64,000 nt of DNA from Capnocytophaga sp. oral taxon 863 str. F0517 (GTDB lineage: Bacteria > Bacteroidota > Bacteroidia > Flavobacteriales > Flavobacteriaceae), in contig NZ_KE992152.1 in NCBI RefSeq assembly GCF_000466425.1, positions 1 to 64,000 on the forward strand, given 5' to 3'. Made by a program: the position numbers and the translations under genes. Under the pieces are notes generated by a model, which did not search any database, was not told the DNA's origin, and saw only the letters and a program-made list of their open reading frames with translations. Below are positions 47,890 through 57,792 of the stretch, piece after piece. Each line of letters begins with the position of its first letter. The first letter of the stretch is position 1.

Positions 47890-50800
47890 ATGAGTAAAGA
47901 ACTATTGCTTTCTTCTTTTTTACAAGGAAAGCCTTACCTGAAGTTATTACAATATATTAAAGAAAAGACACCTTGTTATACTAAGGGACTTATAGGCTCG
48001 GGACTATCATTTGTCCTGGCGGATCTCTTTAAGCAAACCGGTCGTACGCTTCTCTTTATAGGGGATGATAGGGAGAAGGCTGCCTATCTGCTCAATGACT
48101 TGGAACTACTTCTGGGGCAAGAGCAGGTGCTTTTCTTTCCCAGTAGCTATCGGCGTCCTTACCAAACGGAGGAGACGGACAATGCCAATGTCCTTCTAAG
48201 GGCGGAGGTTCTCTCACGCCTTGAGCAAGGGGTGAAGGTGGTGGTATCTTATAGCGAAGCCCTTTTCGAGAAGGTACTCACTCGCCAACAGTTGGACAAA
48301 AATACCTTGACCCTTAAGCGAGGCGAACACCTCTCTTTGGATGTGCTCAACGAGACCCTCTTCGAATATCAATTCCATAGGGTAGATTTTGTAAGTGAGC
48401 CAGGGGAGTTCTCCGTACGAGGGGGGATAGTGGATGTCTTTTCCTTCTCCAACGATACCCCTTATCGCATCGAGTTTTTCTCCGATACGGTGGAGAGCAT
48501 TCGTACTTTTGATGTAGAGAGCCAGCTCTCCCTACAGCAGGTGCCTTCTATTGTGATCATTCCTAATATAGAAAACAAATTGGCAGGAGAACAGCGGACT
48601 TCTTTTTTGTCGCTTTTGCCTGAAAACACGATTGTTTTCGCCCAAGATTTTGAACTTTTCGCTCCTAAGTGGGAGCGTATGTACCAGAAGGCACAAGAGG
48701 CTTTCGAGGCGCTCCAAGGAGAGATCGCGCACCTGCCTCCAGAGGCGCTTTTTGCGACTGCATCGGAGACCACCAGGGAGCTACTTGGTCGCCATTTGGT
48801 AAAAATCAACCCCTATACACCAGGGCAGGAAGAGGGGCAGGAGGTGGATTTTGCCTTGCGCCCCCAGCCTTCGTTCAACAAGCGTTTTGAACTACTCATT
48901 GAGCACTTCCAAGAAAAATATAAGGAGGGCTATACCAATTATATCTGTTGTGTAAGCGAACAGCAAGCCCAGCGCTTCTTGGATATCTTCGAGGAACTGC
49001 ATCAAGAGGTGCCTTGTAGCCTGATTGAGCTCTCCCTCTCTGAAGGTTTTTCGGATACGGAAAGCAAAATCAACTGCTATACCGACCATCAAATATTGGA
49101 GCGCTACCATAAGTTTAATATCCGCAATGGCTATGCCAAGAAACAGGCCATCACCCTCAAGGAATTGCAGCAACTCACCATAGGGGACTATGTCACCCAT
49201 ATTGACCATGGGATAGGTAAGTTTGCCGGCCTACAAAAGATAGACATAGACGGCAAGCAGCAGGAGGCTATCAAGCTTATCTATGGAGACAGAGATGTGC
49301 TCTATGTCAGTATCCATTCCCTACACAAAATCAGTAAATACAACGGCAAAGATGGAGCAGCCCCTAAGCTCTATAAGTTGGGTAGTTCGGCCTGGAAAGC
49401 CCTCAAACAGAAGACCAAGGCAAGGGTCAAGCAAATTGCCTTCAATCTCATCCAGCTCTATGCCAAGCGCCGAGAAGCGGTGGGTTATGCCTTTGCCCCA
49501 GATTCGTTTCTACAGAAGGAGCTCGAGGCCTCCTTTATCTATGAGGATACGCCCGATCAGAGCAAGGCAACCTTGGAGGTAAAACAGGATATGGAGAGTG
49601 CGCGCCCTATGGACAGGCTTGTCTGTGGCGATGTAGGCTTCGGAAAGACGGAAGTGGCCATCCGTGCGGCTTTCAAGGCTGTGGACAACAGCAAGCAGGT
49701 GGCGGTGCTCGTGCCTACGACCATCTTGGCATTCCAACATTATCAGACTTTCTCTCAGCGCCTCAAGGGGTTACCTGTTAGGGTAGAATACCTCAATCGT
49801 TTCCGTACCACCAAGGAGAAAAACCAGATATTGGCCGACCTGGCTCAGGGCAAGGTGGATATCCTCATTGGTACCCACCAGATTGTCAATGAAAAGGTGA
49901 AATATAAGAACTTAGGCTTGCTGGTAATTGATGAGGAACAGAAGTTTGGAGTAGCGGTGAAGGACAAGCTCAAGACCCTGCGGGAGAACATAGATGTACT
50001 GACCCTTACGGCGACCCCAATTCCGCGAACCTTACAGTTCAGCCTGATGGCTGCCCGAGACCTTTCGGTCATTACTACCCCGCCGCCTAATCGTTATCCT
50101 ATTGATAGCCAGATTATCACCTTCAACGAGGAGGTGATACGCGATGGAATTGCCTATGAGCTACAGCGTGGCGGACAAGTCTTCTTTATCCATAATCGTG
50201 TGGAGAATATCAGGGAAGTGGCCGGAATGATCCAGCGCTTAGTACCCGATGCCCGTATCGGTATCGGTCATGGGCAGATGGATGGGAAAGACCTAGAGGA
50301 GGTGATGCTCGCCTTTATCAACGGGGACTACGACATCTTGGTTTCCACGACCATTATAGAAAGCGGCTTGGATGTGCCCAATGCCAATACCATCTTTATC
50401 CACAACGCCCAATACTTTGGTCTTTCCGACCTGCACCAAATGCGTGGTAGGGTAGGGCGCAGCAACAAGAAGGCTTTTTGCTACTTTATCACCCCTAACC
50501 TCTCAGACTTGCCGGAGGATGCGCGCAAGCGTATGCAGGCTATTGCCCAATTCACTGATTTGGGAAGTGGTATCCATATTGCTATGAAAGACTTGGAGAT
50601 ACGCGGGGCTGGAGACCTACTCGGGGGCGAGCAGAGTGGATTTATCAACGATATAGGCTTCGATGCTTATCAGAAGATACTCCAAGAGGCCGTTACGGAG
50701 CTCAAAGAAAACGAGTTCGCCGACCTCTATACCGATACCCACCAAGAGCCTGTCTACCTGACAGACACCCAGATAGATAGTGATTTCGAGCTGCTCTTTC

Positions 50801-51219
50801 CGGATAACTATATCAACAATATCACCGAGCGCCTCAACCTATACAATGAGCTGAGCAACCTCAAGAACGAGGCCGAACTCGCCCAGTATGAGTATCGACT
50901 TACTGACCGCTTTGGCCCCTTACCCCCTCAGGCTAAAGACCTGCTCAACTCGGTGCGTATCAAGTGGCTGGCTACCCAGATGGGGATAGAGCGCTTGGTA
51001 ATGAAGCAAGGCAAAATGATAGGCTACTTTATTGCTGACCAGCAGAGTAAGTTCTACCAAAGTGGAGCTTTCCAGCGGGTATTGGATTTCGTACAGCGCA
51101 ATACAGATAAGTGTCATCTTACCGAAAAGGAGACCCGCAATGGGCTAAGGCTCATCATTACCTTTGACCAAATCACCACTATAGATAAGGCACTTAGAAT
51201 CATTAGTAGCCAACAGTAA
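47890..51219 (+). CDS. mfd: Transcription-repair coupling factor Mfd
   Basis: 1109 residues. UvrB-like N-terminal module (FVSEPGEFSVRGGIVDVFSF near 170-190), CarD-type RNA-polymerase-interacting domain (IGDYVTHIDHGIGKFAGLQ near 432), translocase motor with Walker A GDVGFGKTE (about 579-587), DEEQ motif near 680, TATPIPRTLQ, and helicase motif VI QMRGRVGRS, then the C-terminal TRCF domain. Removes RNA polymerase stalled at DNA lesions and recruits UvrA. Followed after 75 bases by an M13 peptidase in the same direction, without a clear promoter between them. Confidence 0.97.
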   Translation: MSKELLLSSFLQGKPYLKLLQYIKEKTPCYTKGLIGSGLSFVLADLFKQTGRTLLFIGDDREKAAYLLNDLELLLGQEQVLFFPSSYRRPYQTEETDNANVLLRAEVLSRLEQGVKVVVSYSEALFEKVLTRQQLDKNTLTLKRGEHLSLDVLNETLFEYQFHRVDFVSEPGEFSVRGGIVDVFSFSNDTPYRIEFFSDTVESIRTFDVESQLSLQQVPSIVIIPNIENKLAGEQRTSFLSLLPENTIVFAQDFELFAPKWERMYQKAQEAFEALQGEIAHLPPEALFATASETTRELLGRHLVKINPYTPGQEEGQEVDFALRPQPSFNKRFELLIEHFQEKYKEGYTNYICCVSEQQAQRFLDIFEELHQEVPCSLIELSLSEGFSDTESKINCYTDHQILERYHKFNIRNGYAKKQAITLKELQQLTIGDYVTHIDHGIGKFAGLQKIDIDGKQQEAIKLIYGDRDVLYVSIHSLHKISKYNGKDGAAPKLYKLGSSAWKALKQKTKARVKQIAFNLIQLYAKRREAVGYAFAPDSFLQKELEASFIYEDTPDQSKATLEVKQDMESARPMDRLVCGDVGFGKTEVAIRAAFKAVDNSKQVAVLVPTTILAFQHYQTFSQRLKGLPVRVEYLNRFRTTKEKNQILADLAQGKVDILIGTHQIVNEKVKYKNLGLLVIDEEQKFGVAVKDKLKTLRENIDVLTLTATPIPRTLQFSLMAARDLSVITTPPPNRYPIDSQIITFNEEVIRDGIAYELQRGGQVFFIHNRVENIREVAGMIQRLVPDARIGIGHGQMDGKDLEEVMLAFINGDYDILVSTTIIESGLDVPNANTIFIHNAQYFGLSDLHQMRGRVGRSNKKAFCYFITPNLSDLPEDARKRMQAIAQFTDLGSGIHIAMKDLEIRGAGDLLGGEQSGFINDIGFDAYQKILQEAVTELKENEFADLYTDTHQEPVYLTDTQIDSDFELLFPDNYINNITERLNLYNELSNLKNEAELAQYEYRLTDRFGPLPPQAKDLLNSVRIKWLATQMGIERLVMKQGKMIGYFIADQQSKFYQSGAFQRVLDFVQRNTDKCHLTEKETRNGLRLIITFDQITTIDKALRIISSQQ

Positions 51220-51294
51220 GGGAGTCATAACTATTCGTGCCAACAGTAAGAACAAAAAGACAATTTGCCTAAATAATTAAAAAACAACAAGAAA

Positions 51295-53328
51295 ATGAAA
51301 AAAATCTATTTATTAGCTACAGTAGCCCTTGCTGCCTCCTGTGGCACGCACTCTTCCAAGAAGAATGAGCCCGTGGAGCGGGGGCTTGACCTCTCGGCTA
51401 TGGATACCTCCGTACGCCCACAGGACGATTTCTATACCTTTGCCAATGGGGGCTGGATGAAAACCGCCCAGATTCCAGCCGACAAATCCTCTTGGGGGTC
51501 TTTCAATATGCTCCGCGAAAAAACCGATGAGGATTGCTTGGTACTCCTAGCACAACTGCTAAAAGAATCTTACCCTCAAGGCTCCGAAGGTCAGCAGATA
51601 AAAGACCTATACGAAACCTTCCTTGATTGGGATAAGCGTAACCGCGAAGGACTCTCCCCGTTACAGGGAAGATTACAAGCAATAGACCAGATCAGAAGCC
51701 TTGCCGACCTACAAAAATACTTAGAAAAAACGACTCCAGAGGGGAGCAACCCCATCTGTGATTGGGGTGTGTCTGCTGATAAGAAAAATTCCCAAATGAA
51801 TGCTGTCTATTTAGGAGGATTCTCTCTGGGGATGGGGCGCGATTACTATCAAAAAGAAAGCAAAAGCAATAGTGAAGCCCTCGCTAAGTATCAGGAGTAT
51901 ATAACTACCCTCTTTACCCTGCTCAAAGAAACTCAGCCCCAAGAAAAAGCCAAGCAATTGGTGGATTTTGAGCGTAGTGTAGCCCGACTGATGCTGACCA
52001 ATGAGGAAAAACGCAATCCCAATAGCAGCTATCACCCCAAGACCATGGCCGAGCTAAAAGCATTGGTCAAAAACTTAGACCTACCGGCCTATTTACAAAA
52101 TGTTGGGGTGCATACCGATAAGGTGATCATAGGGGAGTGGCGCCTCTATCAGCAGTATGACCAGTTCCTCACAGAGGCCAATCTTCCTTTGCTTAAGGAT
52201 TACCTCAAGATACAACTGCTTTCTCAGAATACCCATACTCTTGACCAAAACTTAGATAAATTGGCCTTTGATTTCTTTAGCAAATACCTTCGCGGTCAGC
52301 AGCAACAACGGCCGATGGATAAGCGCGCCTTAGGGGTGATCAATGGACTTCTGGGAGAGGCCTTCGGTAAGCTATATGTAGAAAAATACTTCCCTGCCAA
52401 GGCTAAGGAAGAAATGTTGGTACTGATCGATTACCTTAAGCGCAGCTTTGCCCAACATATCAAAGCGCTCTCTTGGATGTCTCCAGTGACTAAAGAAAAG
52501 GCCTTGGCTAAGCTCGGCAAATTTGGTCTCAAAGTAGGTTATCCTGATAAGTGGCAGGACTACTCACGCCTTGTGGTAAGGCCTGCTTCAGAGGTTTCTT
52601 ACTATGAGAATATCAGCCAGATACGTGCTTGGCGCTACCAAAAACAATTGGAAGAAGTAGGTCAAAAAGTAGACAAATCCCGCTGGAGAATGACCCCTCA
52701 GACAGTCAATGCTTATTACAGTCCTATGAATAATGAGATTGTCTTCCCTGCGGCCATCCTCCAATCGCCTTTCTTTAGCTTTGAGGCCGATCCTGCGGTC
52801 AACTTCGGAGGAATAGGCGCGGTAATTGGTCATGAGATGAGCCACGGTTTCGATGATAGCGGTGCTGAATACGATGGGGATGGCAACCTGAAAAACTGGT
52901 GGACTGCTCAGGATAAAGAGAACTTTAAAAAGGTAACCCAGGCCTTGGCTGCTCAGTTTGACAAATACGAACCTGTGAAAGGACATTTCGTTAATGGTAC
53001 TTTTACCAATGGTGAGAATATAGCAGACCTCGGAGGCGTTAATATTGCTTATGATGCCCTACAACTGTACCTCAAAGAACATGGAAAGGTAGGAAAAATC
53101 AGTGGTTATACCCAAGACCAACGCTTTTTTCTCTCTTGGGCAACGGTTTGGAGAGCTATAGCGAAGGAAAAACACCTGATCAATCAGGTGAAGACCGATC
53201 CCCATACTCCCCAGTTTATCCGCGCCTATGCGCCACTGCTCAATGTGGATGCCTGGTACAAAGCCTTTGACGTAAAAGAAGGCGACAAGCTCTATAAGAA
53301 ACCAGCTGAAAGAGTGAAAATATGGTGA
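51295..53328 (+). CDS. M13 (neprilysin-type) zinc metallopeptidase, lipoprotein (copy 1)
   Basis: 677 residues. Lipoprotein signal with Cys16 (LAASCGTH). Mature part: GLDLSAMDTSVRPQDDFY near 30-47, the NAYY substrate-binding motif (about 478), zinc motif HEMSHGFDD (about 515) with the third ligand Glu in NGENIADLGGV, and the terminal VKIW (WP-less end typical of bacterial PepO). Degrades extracytoplasmic peptides. A close paralog lies about 10 kb downstream. The residues after the lipid Cys (G-T-H-S) lack a surface export signal, so it probably faces the periplasm. Confidence 0.94.
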   Translation: MKKIYLLATVALAASCGTHSSKKNEPVERGLDLSAMDTSVRPQDDFYTFANGGWMKTAQIPADKSSWGSFNMLREKTDEDCLVLLAQLLKESYPQGSEGQQIKDLYETFLDWDKRNREGLSPLQGRLQAIDQIRSLADLQKYLEKTTPEGSNPICDWGVSADKKNSQMNAVYLGGFSLGMGRDYYQKESKSNSEALAKYQEYITTLFTLLKETQPQEKAKQLVDFERSVARLMLTNEEKRNPNSSYHPKTMAELKALVKNLDLPAYLQNVGVHTDKVIIGEWRLYQQYDQFLTEANLPLLKDYLKIQLLSQNTHTLDQNLDKLAFDFFSKYLRGQQQQRPMDKRALGVINGLLGEAFGKLYVEKYFPAKAKEEMLVLIDYLKRSFAQHIKALSWMSPVTKEKALAKLGKFGLKVGYPDKWQDYSRLVVRPASEVSYYENISQIRAWRYQKQLEEVGQKVDKSRWRMTPQTVNAYYSPMNNEIVFPAAILQSPFFSFEADPAVNFGGIGAVIGHEMSHGFDDSGAEYDGDGNLKNWWTAQDKENFKKVTQALAAQFDKYEPVKGHFVNGTFTNGENIADLGGVNIAYDALQLYLKEHGKVGKISGYTQDQRFFLSWATVWRAIAKEKHLINQVKTDPHTPQFIRAYAPLLNVDAWYKAFDVKEGDKLYKKPAERVKIW

Positions 53329-53374
53329 TAGGGGCTAAAGAGGAGTGACTAAACACAAAAAAAGCATTACTCGC

Positions 53375-53404
53375 TTGTCACTTGTTATTAATTTCGTACC
53401 TTTG
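53375..53404 (+). promoter_or_regulatory. Promoter (TTG-N19-TACCTTTG) of the flavin reductase-like gene
   Basis: TTG at 53375-53377 and TACCTTTG at 53397-53404. The upstream sequence (GAGTGACT ... AGTCACT-like GTCACTT) is a weak member of the heptamer/inverted-repeat family. Confidence 0.75.
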
Positions 53405-53429
53405 TGTCCTAAATTAAAATTTTAATCAT

Positions 53430-54008
53430 ATGCAATCATTTTTACCAAACATGTTTTATTATGGGTTTCCAGTAGTGTTACTCAGTACTATAGATGAAAA
53501 GGGAAAGGCAGATGTCACTCCCATTAGCTGTACTTTTACCTTGGGTACCAATGCAGTGATCGCCTTGGTAAAGCTCAATCAAGCCTATGAAAATGTGATG
53601 GCAGTGCCAGAGGTAGTGCTAAACTTGCCTAACGCCTCCATGTGGGAGCAGGTGGAGAAAATTGCGCCCTATACAGCCAAAGATCCTGTACCTGCACAGA
53701 AGGCGGCCAAATACACCCATACTGATGACAAGTTTGCCCTTGGTGGCTTCACTCCACTTGCCTCCGATAAGGTACGCCCCCCTCGTGTGGCTGAATGCCC
53801 TATCCAAGCAGAAGCTAAGGTAGTCAATGTCAACGACCGTAATGGCTATGTACTTGTAGAGTTGGAAATAGTACAGGTGCATGCCCAGGATCACTTGGTG
53901 ATGGAAGGAAATAAGATCAATCCACTCCAATGGGAACCACTGATCTATAACTTCAAGCACTATTATGGTATAGGCGAACACAAAGGACTTAACTTCACGA
54001 TTAAGTAA
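53430..54008 (+). CDS. Flavin reductase-like FMN-binding protein
   Basis: 192 residues, split-barrel pattern: FYYGFPVVLLSTIDEKGKAD, TPISCTFTLG, VALVKLNQAYENVMAVPEVVLNLP and CPIQAEAKVVNV. Family members bind FMN and act as flavin reductases or oxygenases. No partner monooxygenase is nearby, so the substrate is open. Own promoter and terminator. Confidence 0.85.
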   Translation: MQSFLPNMFYYGFPVVLLSTIDEKGKADVTPISCTFTLGTNAVIALVKLNQAYENVMAVPEVVLNLPNASMWEQVEKIAPYTAKDPVPAQKAAKYTHTDDKFALGGFTPLASDKVRPPRVAECPIQAEAKVVNVNDRNGYVLVELEIVQVHAQDHLVMEGNKINPLQWEPLIYNFKHYYGIGEHKGLNFTIK

Positions 54009-54017
54009 TAAAAAACG

Positions 54018-54053
54018 AAAAGTGAAGAGTGAACAGTCGCTCTTCACTTTTTA
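54018..54053 (+). terminator. Heptamer-built terminator after the flavin reductase-like gene
   Basis: Units gaaaagt, gaagagt, gaacagt form the left arm; the right arm is CTCTTCACTTTT, giving a 12-base stem AAAAGTGAAGAG with a 10-base loop and trailing T. Confidence 0.85.
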
Positions 54054-54063
54054 CTAATTATGA

Positions 54064-54084
54064 ACCATTAACCATTGACCATTG
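54064..54084. repeat. Heptanucleotide repeat containing the start codon of the M1 peptidase gene
   Basis: accatta, accattg, accattg. The last three bases of the third unit (TTG at 54082-54084) are the predicted start codon. Confidence 0.75.
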
Positions 54085-56553
54085 AAAAGAATATTCCTAT
54101 TAGCGTTGAGCTTGATAGCTACAGGCTATACCTACGCACAAACCGACACCTCAGGTAGAACCTTCTATCGGGCTACCTCTGAAAAGAAAACTGCTCTGAA
54201 GCATACCAAACTCAGGGTGAGTTTTGATTTTGCCAAGCAAACCCTCGCCGGAGAAGAGTGGCTCACAGCCGCTCCATTCTTCTATCCTTCTGATAGCCTC
54301 GTTCTCGATGCCAAGGCGATGCTCATTCACAAGGTAGCACTCCAAGAGCAGGGCAAGCAGCAAGCCCTCCCTTTCAGCTATAAGGAAGATATACTACGAA
54401 TTAAGCTCCCCAAAACTTACCAGAGGGGGGAAGATTACACCGTTTATATAAAATATACAGCTCAGCCTGAAAAGGTCTCAGATAAGGGGGGACGAGCCAT
54501 CACCGATACCAAGGGACTTTATTTTATCAATCCCGAAAACAATCCTCAAGGACCTATGCGCCAAGTATGGACTCAAGGAGAATCCGAAAGCTCCTCCTGC
54601 TGGTTCCCTACTATAGATAAGCCCAACCAGAAAACAACCCAAGAGATCGAGATGACTGTGCCAGATAGCTTTGTGACCCTTTCCAATGGGCTACTTAAAA
54701 GCTCTCAGAAAAAAGGCGACTTACGTACCGACCACTGGGTAATGGACAAGCCTCATGCCCCTTATCTCTTCTTCATGGGAGCGGGTGAGTTTGCCGTAGT
54801 CAAGGACACTCCTTGGCGTGGTAAGGTGCCTGTGGAATACTATGTAGAGAAGGAATATGCCCCTCTTGCCAAAAGGCTCTTCGGGAATACTCCAGAGATG
54901 CTCACCTTCTTCTCCGAACGCTTCGGCTATGACTATCCTTGGGCAAAGTATGCACAAATCGTGGTACGTGACTTCGTCTCAGGAGCAATGGAGAATACCA
55001 CAGCGGTGAGCCATTCTGAAAGTGCCTATCAAGGTGAAGAATACCTCAATGACCAAAATTATTGGGATTACATCATCGCCCATGAGCTGGCACATCACTG
55101 GTTCGGTGATTTGGTTACTGCCGAGAGCTGGGCAAACCTTACTGTAAATGAATCCTTTGCCAACTATAGTGAATACCTATGGATCGCCCATAAGCAGGGG
55201 AAGGATGCGGCAGATTATCACCTGCTGAACGACACTCAGGACTATCACAAGCGCCCAGATGATTTCAAGAAAAACTTAGTGCGCTTTGACTACCTCCTCA
55301 CCGATGATATGTTCGATGCGGTTTCCTATAACAAGGGAGGGGCTATTCTGCATATGCTCCGTCGCTATCTCGGCGATGCGGCATTCTTCCAGGGAATTAC
55401 CGACTATCTCAAGGCTCATGAATATAGTACAGGGGAAGCCCATCAGCTGCGCCTTTCCTGGGAGAAGATAAGTGGTAAAGACCTTAGTTGGTTCTTTGAC
55501 CAGTGGTATTTTGGTCATGGGAACCCTACAGTGAAAGTAGAAAAAGAGTACAACGCAGCCAAAAAGCAACTTGTGGTAAAGCTCACCCAGCTCCAAGGTG
55601 AAGATCTCTACTTCCAATTCCCCTTGGATATTGACATCTATCAGGATAATAAGCCTACTCGCCATACCGTATGGGTTAGGGCACAACAGGAAAATGTCTT
55701 TACCTTCTCTGAAAATAAAGCTCCTGTCTTGGTTAATATCAATCCCGAAGGAGTGATCGTGATGCAGGAACAGTATCCTAAAACTACCAAGGAATACCTC
55801 CACCAAGTACAGTATGCCCCTGATCTAAAAAGTCGCCTGGAGGCCATCATCTCACAGGAGGTAGGCCAAGGAAAAGAGGTGATCATGGCTGCCCTCAAAG
55901 ATCCTTATTTTATGATACGTAAGATTGCTTTGGAATTTCTCGAAGGCTACCAGCTTACCAAAAAAGATTTGGCTCAGGTGGAGAAAATGGCTACTTCTGA
56001 TCCGGAAAACCTTGTTCGTGCAGCTGCTATTTGGGTTCTGAATGGCCAAGAGGACAAGCGCTATATCTCCCTCTATGAAAAGGCACTGACCGTTCCCTCA
56101 GGAGCTATTAAGAATGCCGCACTCGAGGGAATATCCCGCACCAACCCTAAGCGTGCTAAGTCATTCTTGGAAAAAGCCGATCCCTACGATCTTGAAGCCG
56201 ATCAGCTCTTAGGACTAACGGGAGTGATTACCGATAATAAAATGGACAAATTCCTTCCTTTGCTGATACCTTATGTTGTCAACTATCCTTTTATCGAAAA
56301 AGAAGAGCCTCAAAGAGCTGCTGATTTCAAGAAAACCTATCTATGGGCAATGAGCTTGGATGATAAAAGGCTCGTACGACTTGTGCAAACCTCCTTCAAT
56401 GACTTTACCCAAGACGAAAATGACCCCCAAGCCAAACAAACTCTTTGGAAAGTCATAGACGAAGGGATTGCTCAAAAGAAAAAACTTCCCGAAAGTCCTT
56501 CGGTGAAGGAGCAAATCAAAATGCTGGTAGAGCTTAAGAGTAAGATAAGGTAA
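54082..56553 (+). CDS. M1-family aminopeptidase, exported
   Basis: 823 residues from a TTG start; no in-frame ATG precedes the signal peptide, and the only upstream ATG reads into a stop. Signal peptide KRIFLLALSLIATGYTYAQ. M1 catalytic domain with the exopeptidase motif GAMEN (about 310), zinc motif HELAHHWFGD (about 337) and the second Glu in TVNESFANY. After the catalytic domain, the last 250 residues are helical HEAT/ARM-like. It removes N-terminal amino acids from peptides in the periplasm. Overlaps the next gene by one base. Confidence 0.93.
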   Translation: MKRIFLLALSLIATGYTYAQTDTSGRTFYRATSEKKTALKHTKLRVSFDFAKQTLAGEEWLTAAPFFYPSDSLVLDAKAMLIHKVALQEQGKQQALPFSYKEDILRIKLPKTYQRGEDYTVYIKYTAQPEKVSDKGGRAITDTKGLYFINPENNPQGPMRQVWTQGESESSSCWFPTIDKPNQKTTQEIEMTVPDSFVTLSNGLLKSSQKKGDLRTDHWVMDKPHAPYLFFMGAGEFAVVKDTPWRGKVPVEYYVEKEYAPLAKRLFGNTPEMLTFFSERFGYDYPWAKYAQIVVRDFVSGAMENTTAVSHSESAYQGEEYLNDQNYWDYIIAHELAHHWFGDLVTAESWANLTVNESFANYSEYLWIAHKQGKDAADYHLLNDTQDYHKRPDDFKKNLVRFDYLLTDDMFDAVSYNKGGAILHMLRRYLGDAAFFQGITDYLKAHEYSTGEAHQLRLSWEKISGKDLSWFFDQWYFGHGNPTVKVEKEYNAAKKQLVVKLTQLQGEDLYFQFPLDIDIYQDNKPTRHTVWVRAQQENVFTFSENKAPVLVNINPEGVIVMQEQYPKTTKEYLHQVQYAPDLKSRLEAIISQEVGQGKEVIMAALKDPYFMIRKIALEFLEGYQLTKKDLAQVEKMATSDPENLVRAAAIWVLNGQEDKRYISLYEKALTVPSGAIKNAALEGISRTNPKRAKSFLEKADPYDLEADQLLGLTGVITDNKMDKFLPLLIPYVVNYPFIEKEEPQRAADFKKTYLWAMSLDDKRLVRLVQTSFNDFTQDENDPQAKQTLWKVIDEGIAQKKKLPESPSVKEQIKMLVELKSKIR

Positions 56554-57104
56554 TGAAAACACTTCACACGACAAGTCTTTTGCTTCGTCCTTGGGAAGTT
56601 TCCGATGCCCAGGCGCTATATACACAAGCACATAACCCTATTATAGGCAAGCGGTGTGGTTGGATGCCCCACAAAAGTGTAGAAGAGAGCCGAGAGATTA
56701 TTGAAAACGTACTTCGCAAACCTCACTCTTTCGCTATTTGCCTATCTGATAACACCCTTATAGGGAGTATCAGCTTGCTTTTTCAACGAGAAAGCCTACT
56801 TTTTCAAGGAGAAAGTAGGCTCTCTGTAGGTGAAAATGAAGCCGAAATAGGTTATTGGTTAGGAGAAGACTTTTGGGGCAAAGGGTATATGACAGAAGCT
56901 GCATTACAAATTATACGCTATGCCTTTGAGGAGTTGTCTCTTACTCAGTTGTGGGCGGGTATATACAAGGAAAATATAACCTCACAGCGGGTCATTGAAA
57001 AATGTGGTTTTCGCTATCATCATACCCTTGAAGATTTCTTGTTTCCACTAATAGGGGAGCGACATACAGTCCTGGTTTATACACTTCAAAAAGATATGCA
57101 GTAA
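56553..57104 (+). CDS. GNAT-family N-acetyltransferase (RimJ/RimL type) with repeat insertion
   Basis: 183 residues. LLLRPWEVSDAQALY start; acetyl-CoA loop W-L-G-E-D-F-W-G-K-G-Y-M-T-E (about 108-121); NITSQRVIEKCGFRY near the end. Between strand LIGSISLLF and the EAEIGYWLG strand lies an extra segment encoded by an imperfect 21-base tandem repeat, of about 15-20 residues (LLFQRES, LLFQGES, LSVGENE), that standard RimJ proteins do not have. Acetylates protein N-termini or small substrates, and the target is unknown. Translationally coupled to the M1 peptidase. Confidence 0.88.
   Translation: MKTLHTTSLLLRPWEVSDAQALYTQAHNPIIGKRCGWMPHKSVEESREIIENVLRKPHSFAICLSDNTLIGSISLLFQRESLLFQGESRLSVGENEAEIGYWLGEDFWGKGYMTEAALQIIRYAFEELSLTQLWAGIYKENITSQRVIEKCGFRYHHTLEDFLFPLIGERHTVLVYTLQKDMQ
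56778..56840. repeat. 21-base tandem repeat with hairpin inside the acetyltransferase gene
   Basis: Units at 56778-56798 and 56799-56819 are nearly identical (ctttttcaa-c/g-gagaaag...), and a third, diverged unit follows at 56820-56840. CCTACTTTTTC (56795-56805) and GAGAAAGTAGG (56809-56819) form an 11-base hairpin. Confidence 0.75.
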
Positions 57105-57130
57105 TCCAGTTTTAGATTAAAGGTGATATA

Positions 57131-57712
57131 ATGAAAACAGTTCTTTTATTAATTTTTTTAGCTATAACTTTGTGTGGTAAATCTCAAACTATACAAAGTA
57201 AATTAGACTATTGTGCTGTTTTTATTCCTGATGAAAACTACAAAGATTATTGTATTGAGGACTATAAGGCACATCATAAAGCGTTTATAATGACAGAGAA
57301 AAAGCTCTTGAATGATGAGCTGAAAATCTTCAGTCATTCTGATTTAATCTTTGACAATGATCCCAAATGTAGTGTTACAAAGGCTTTAGAAAAGAAGTTG
57401 AAGCCCTTAGAGGATATTGAAATTCAATTCAATGGGAAATCTATCATTATTGATACTACCTTTGTAGAGCTGGGTACTGAGATGATGATTCCCTACAAGG
57501 TAAGATATCAGAAAAAGAAAAAAGAAACCCTGATAAAGCTATCCTTTGAGAATGTTTTATGGACATCAGCAGGGGGATTTCATCGCTATGATATTTATTT
57601 GGTAGCTGAGAATGACCAATTGATAGTATCTAAGATAAAGGCTTTTTATATTTCAAAAGAGTTTGACAGCTATGGTAAAGAGAAAACACAGGTGATTTAC
57701 CCTACCAAATGA
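57131..57712 (+). CDS. Hypothetical secreted protein
   Basis: 193 residues with a signal peptide (MKTVLLLIFLAITLCGKSQ; the Cys near residue 15 is not in a good lipobox). Mature part is acidic and Lys-rich without recognised motifs: an alternating pattern near KYRVRYQKKKKE and FENVLWTSAGGFHRYDIYLV suggests a beta-rich small domain. Not assigned to a family. More AT-rich than the preceding peptidase gene. Confidence 0.65.
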   Translation: MKTVLLLIFLAITLCGKSQTIQSKLDYCAVFIPDENYKDYCIEDYKAHHKAFIMTEKKLLNDELKIFSHSDLIFDNDPKCSVTKALEKKLKPLEDIEIQFNGKSIIIDTTFVELGTEMMIPYKVRYQKKKKETLIKLSFENVLWTSAGGFHRYDIYLVAENDQLIVSKIKAFYISKEFDSYGKEKTQVIYPTK

Positions 57713-57792
57713 GAATTATACAACAAATATTAGAGTCATTAATCGTTGAATTATGTATTTTGCAAACACTTGACACAAAAGTTTTAATTTTG

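Noticed and set aside
55276-55806. Long open frame (176 codons) antisense to the M1 peptidase
   Set aside because: It lies fully inside a well-conserved gene on the other strand, has no family resemblance and no promoter; it is a codon-bias shadow.
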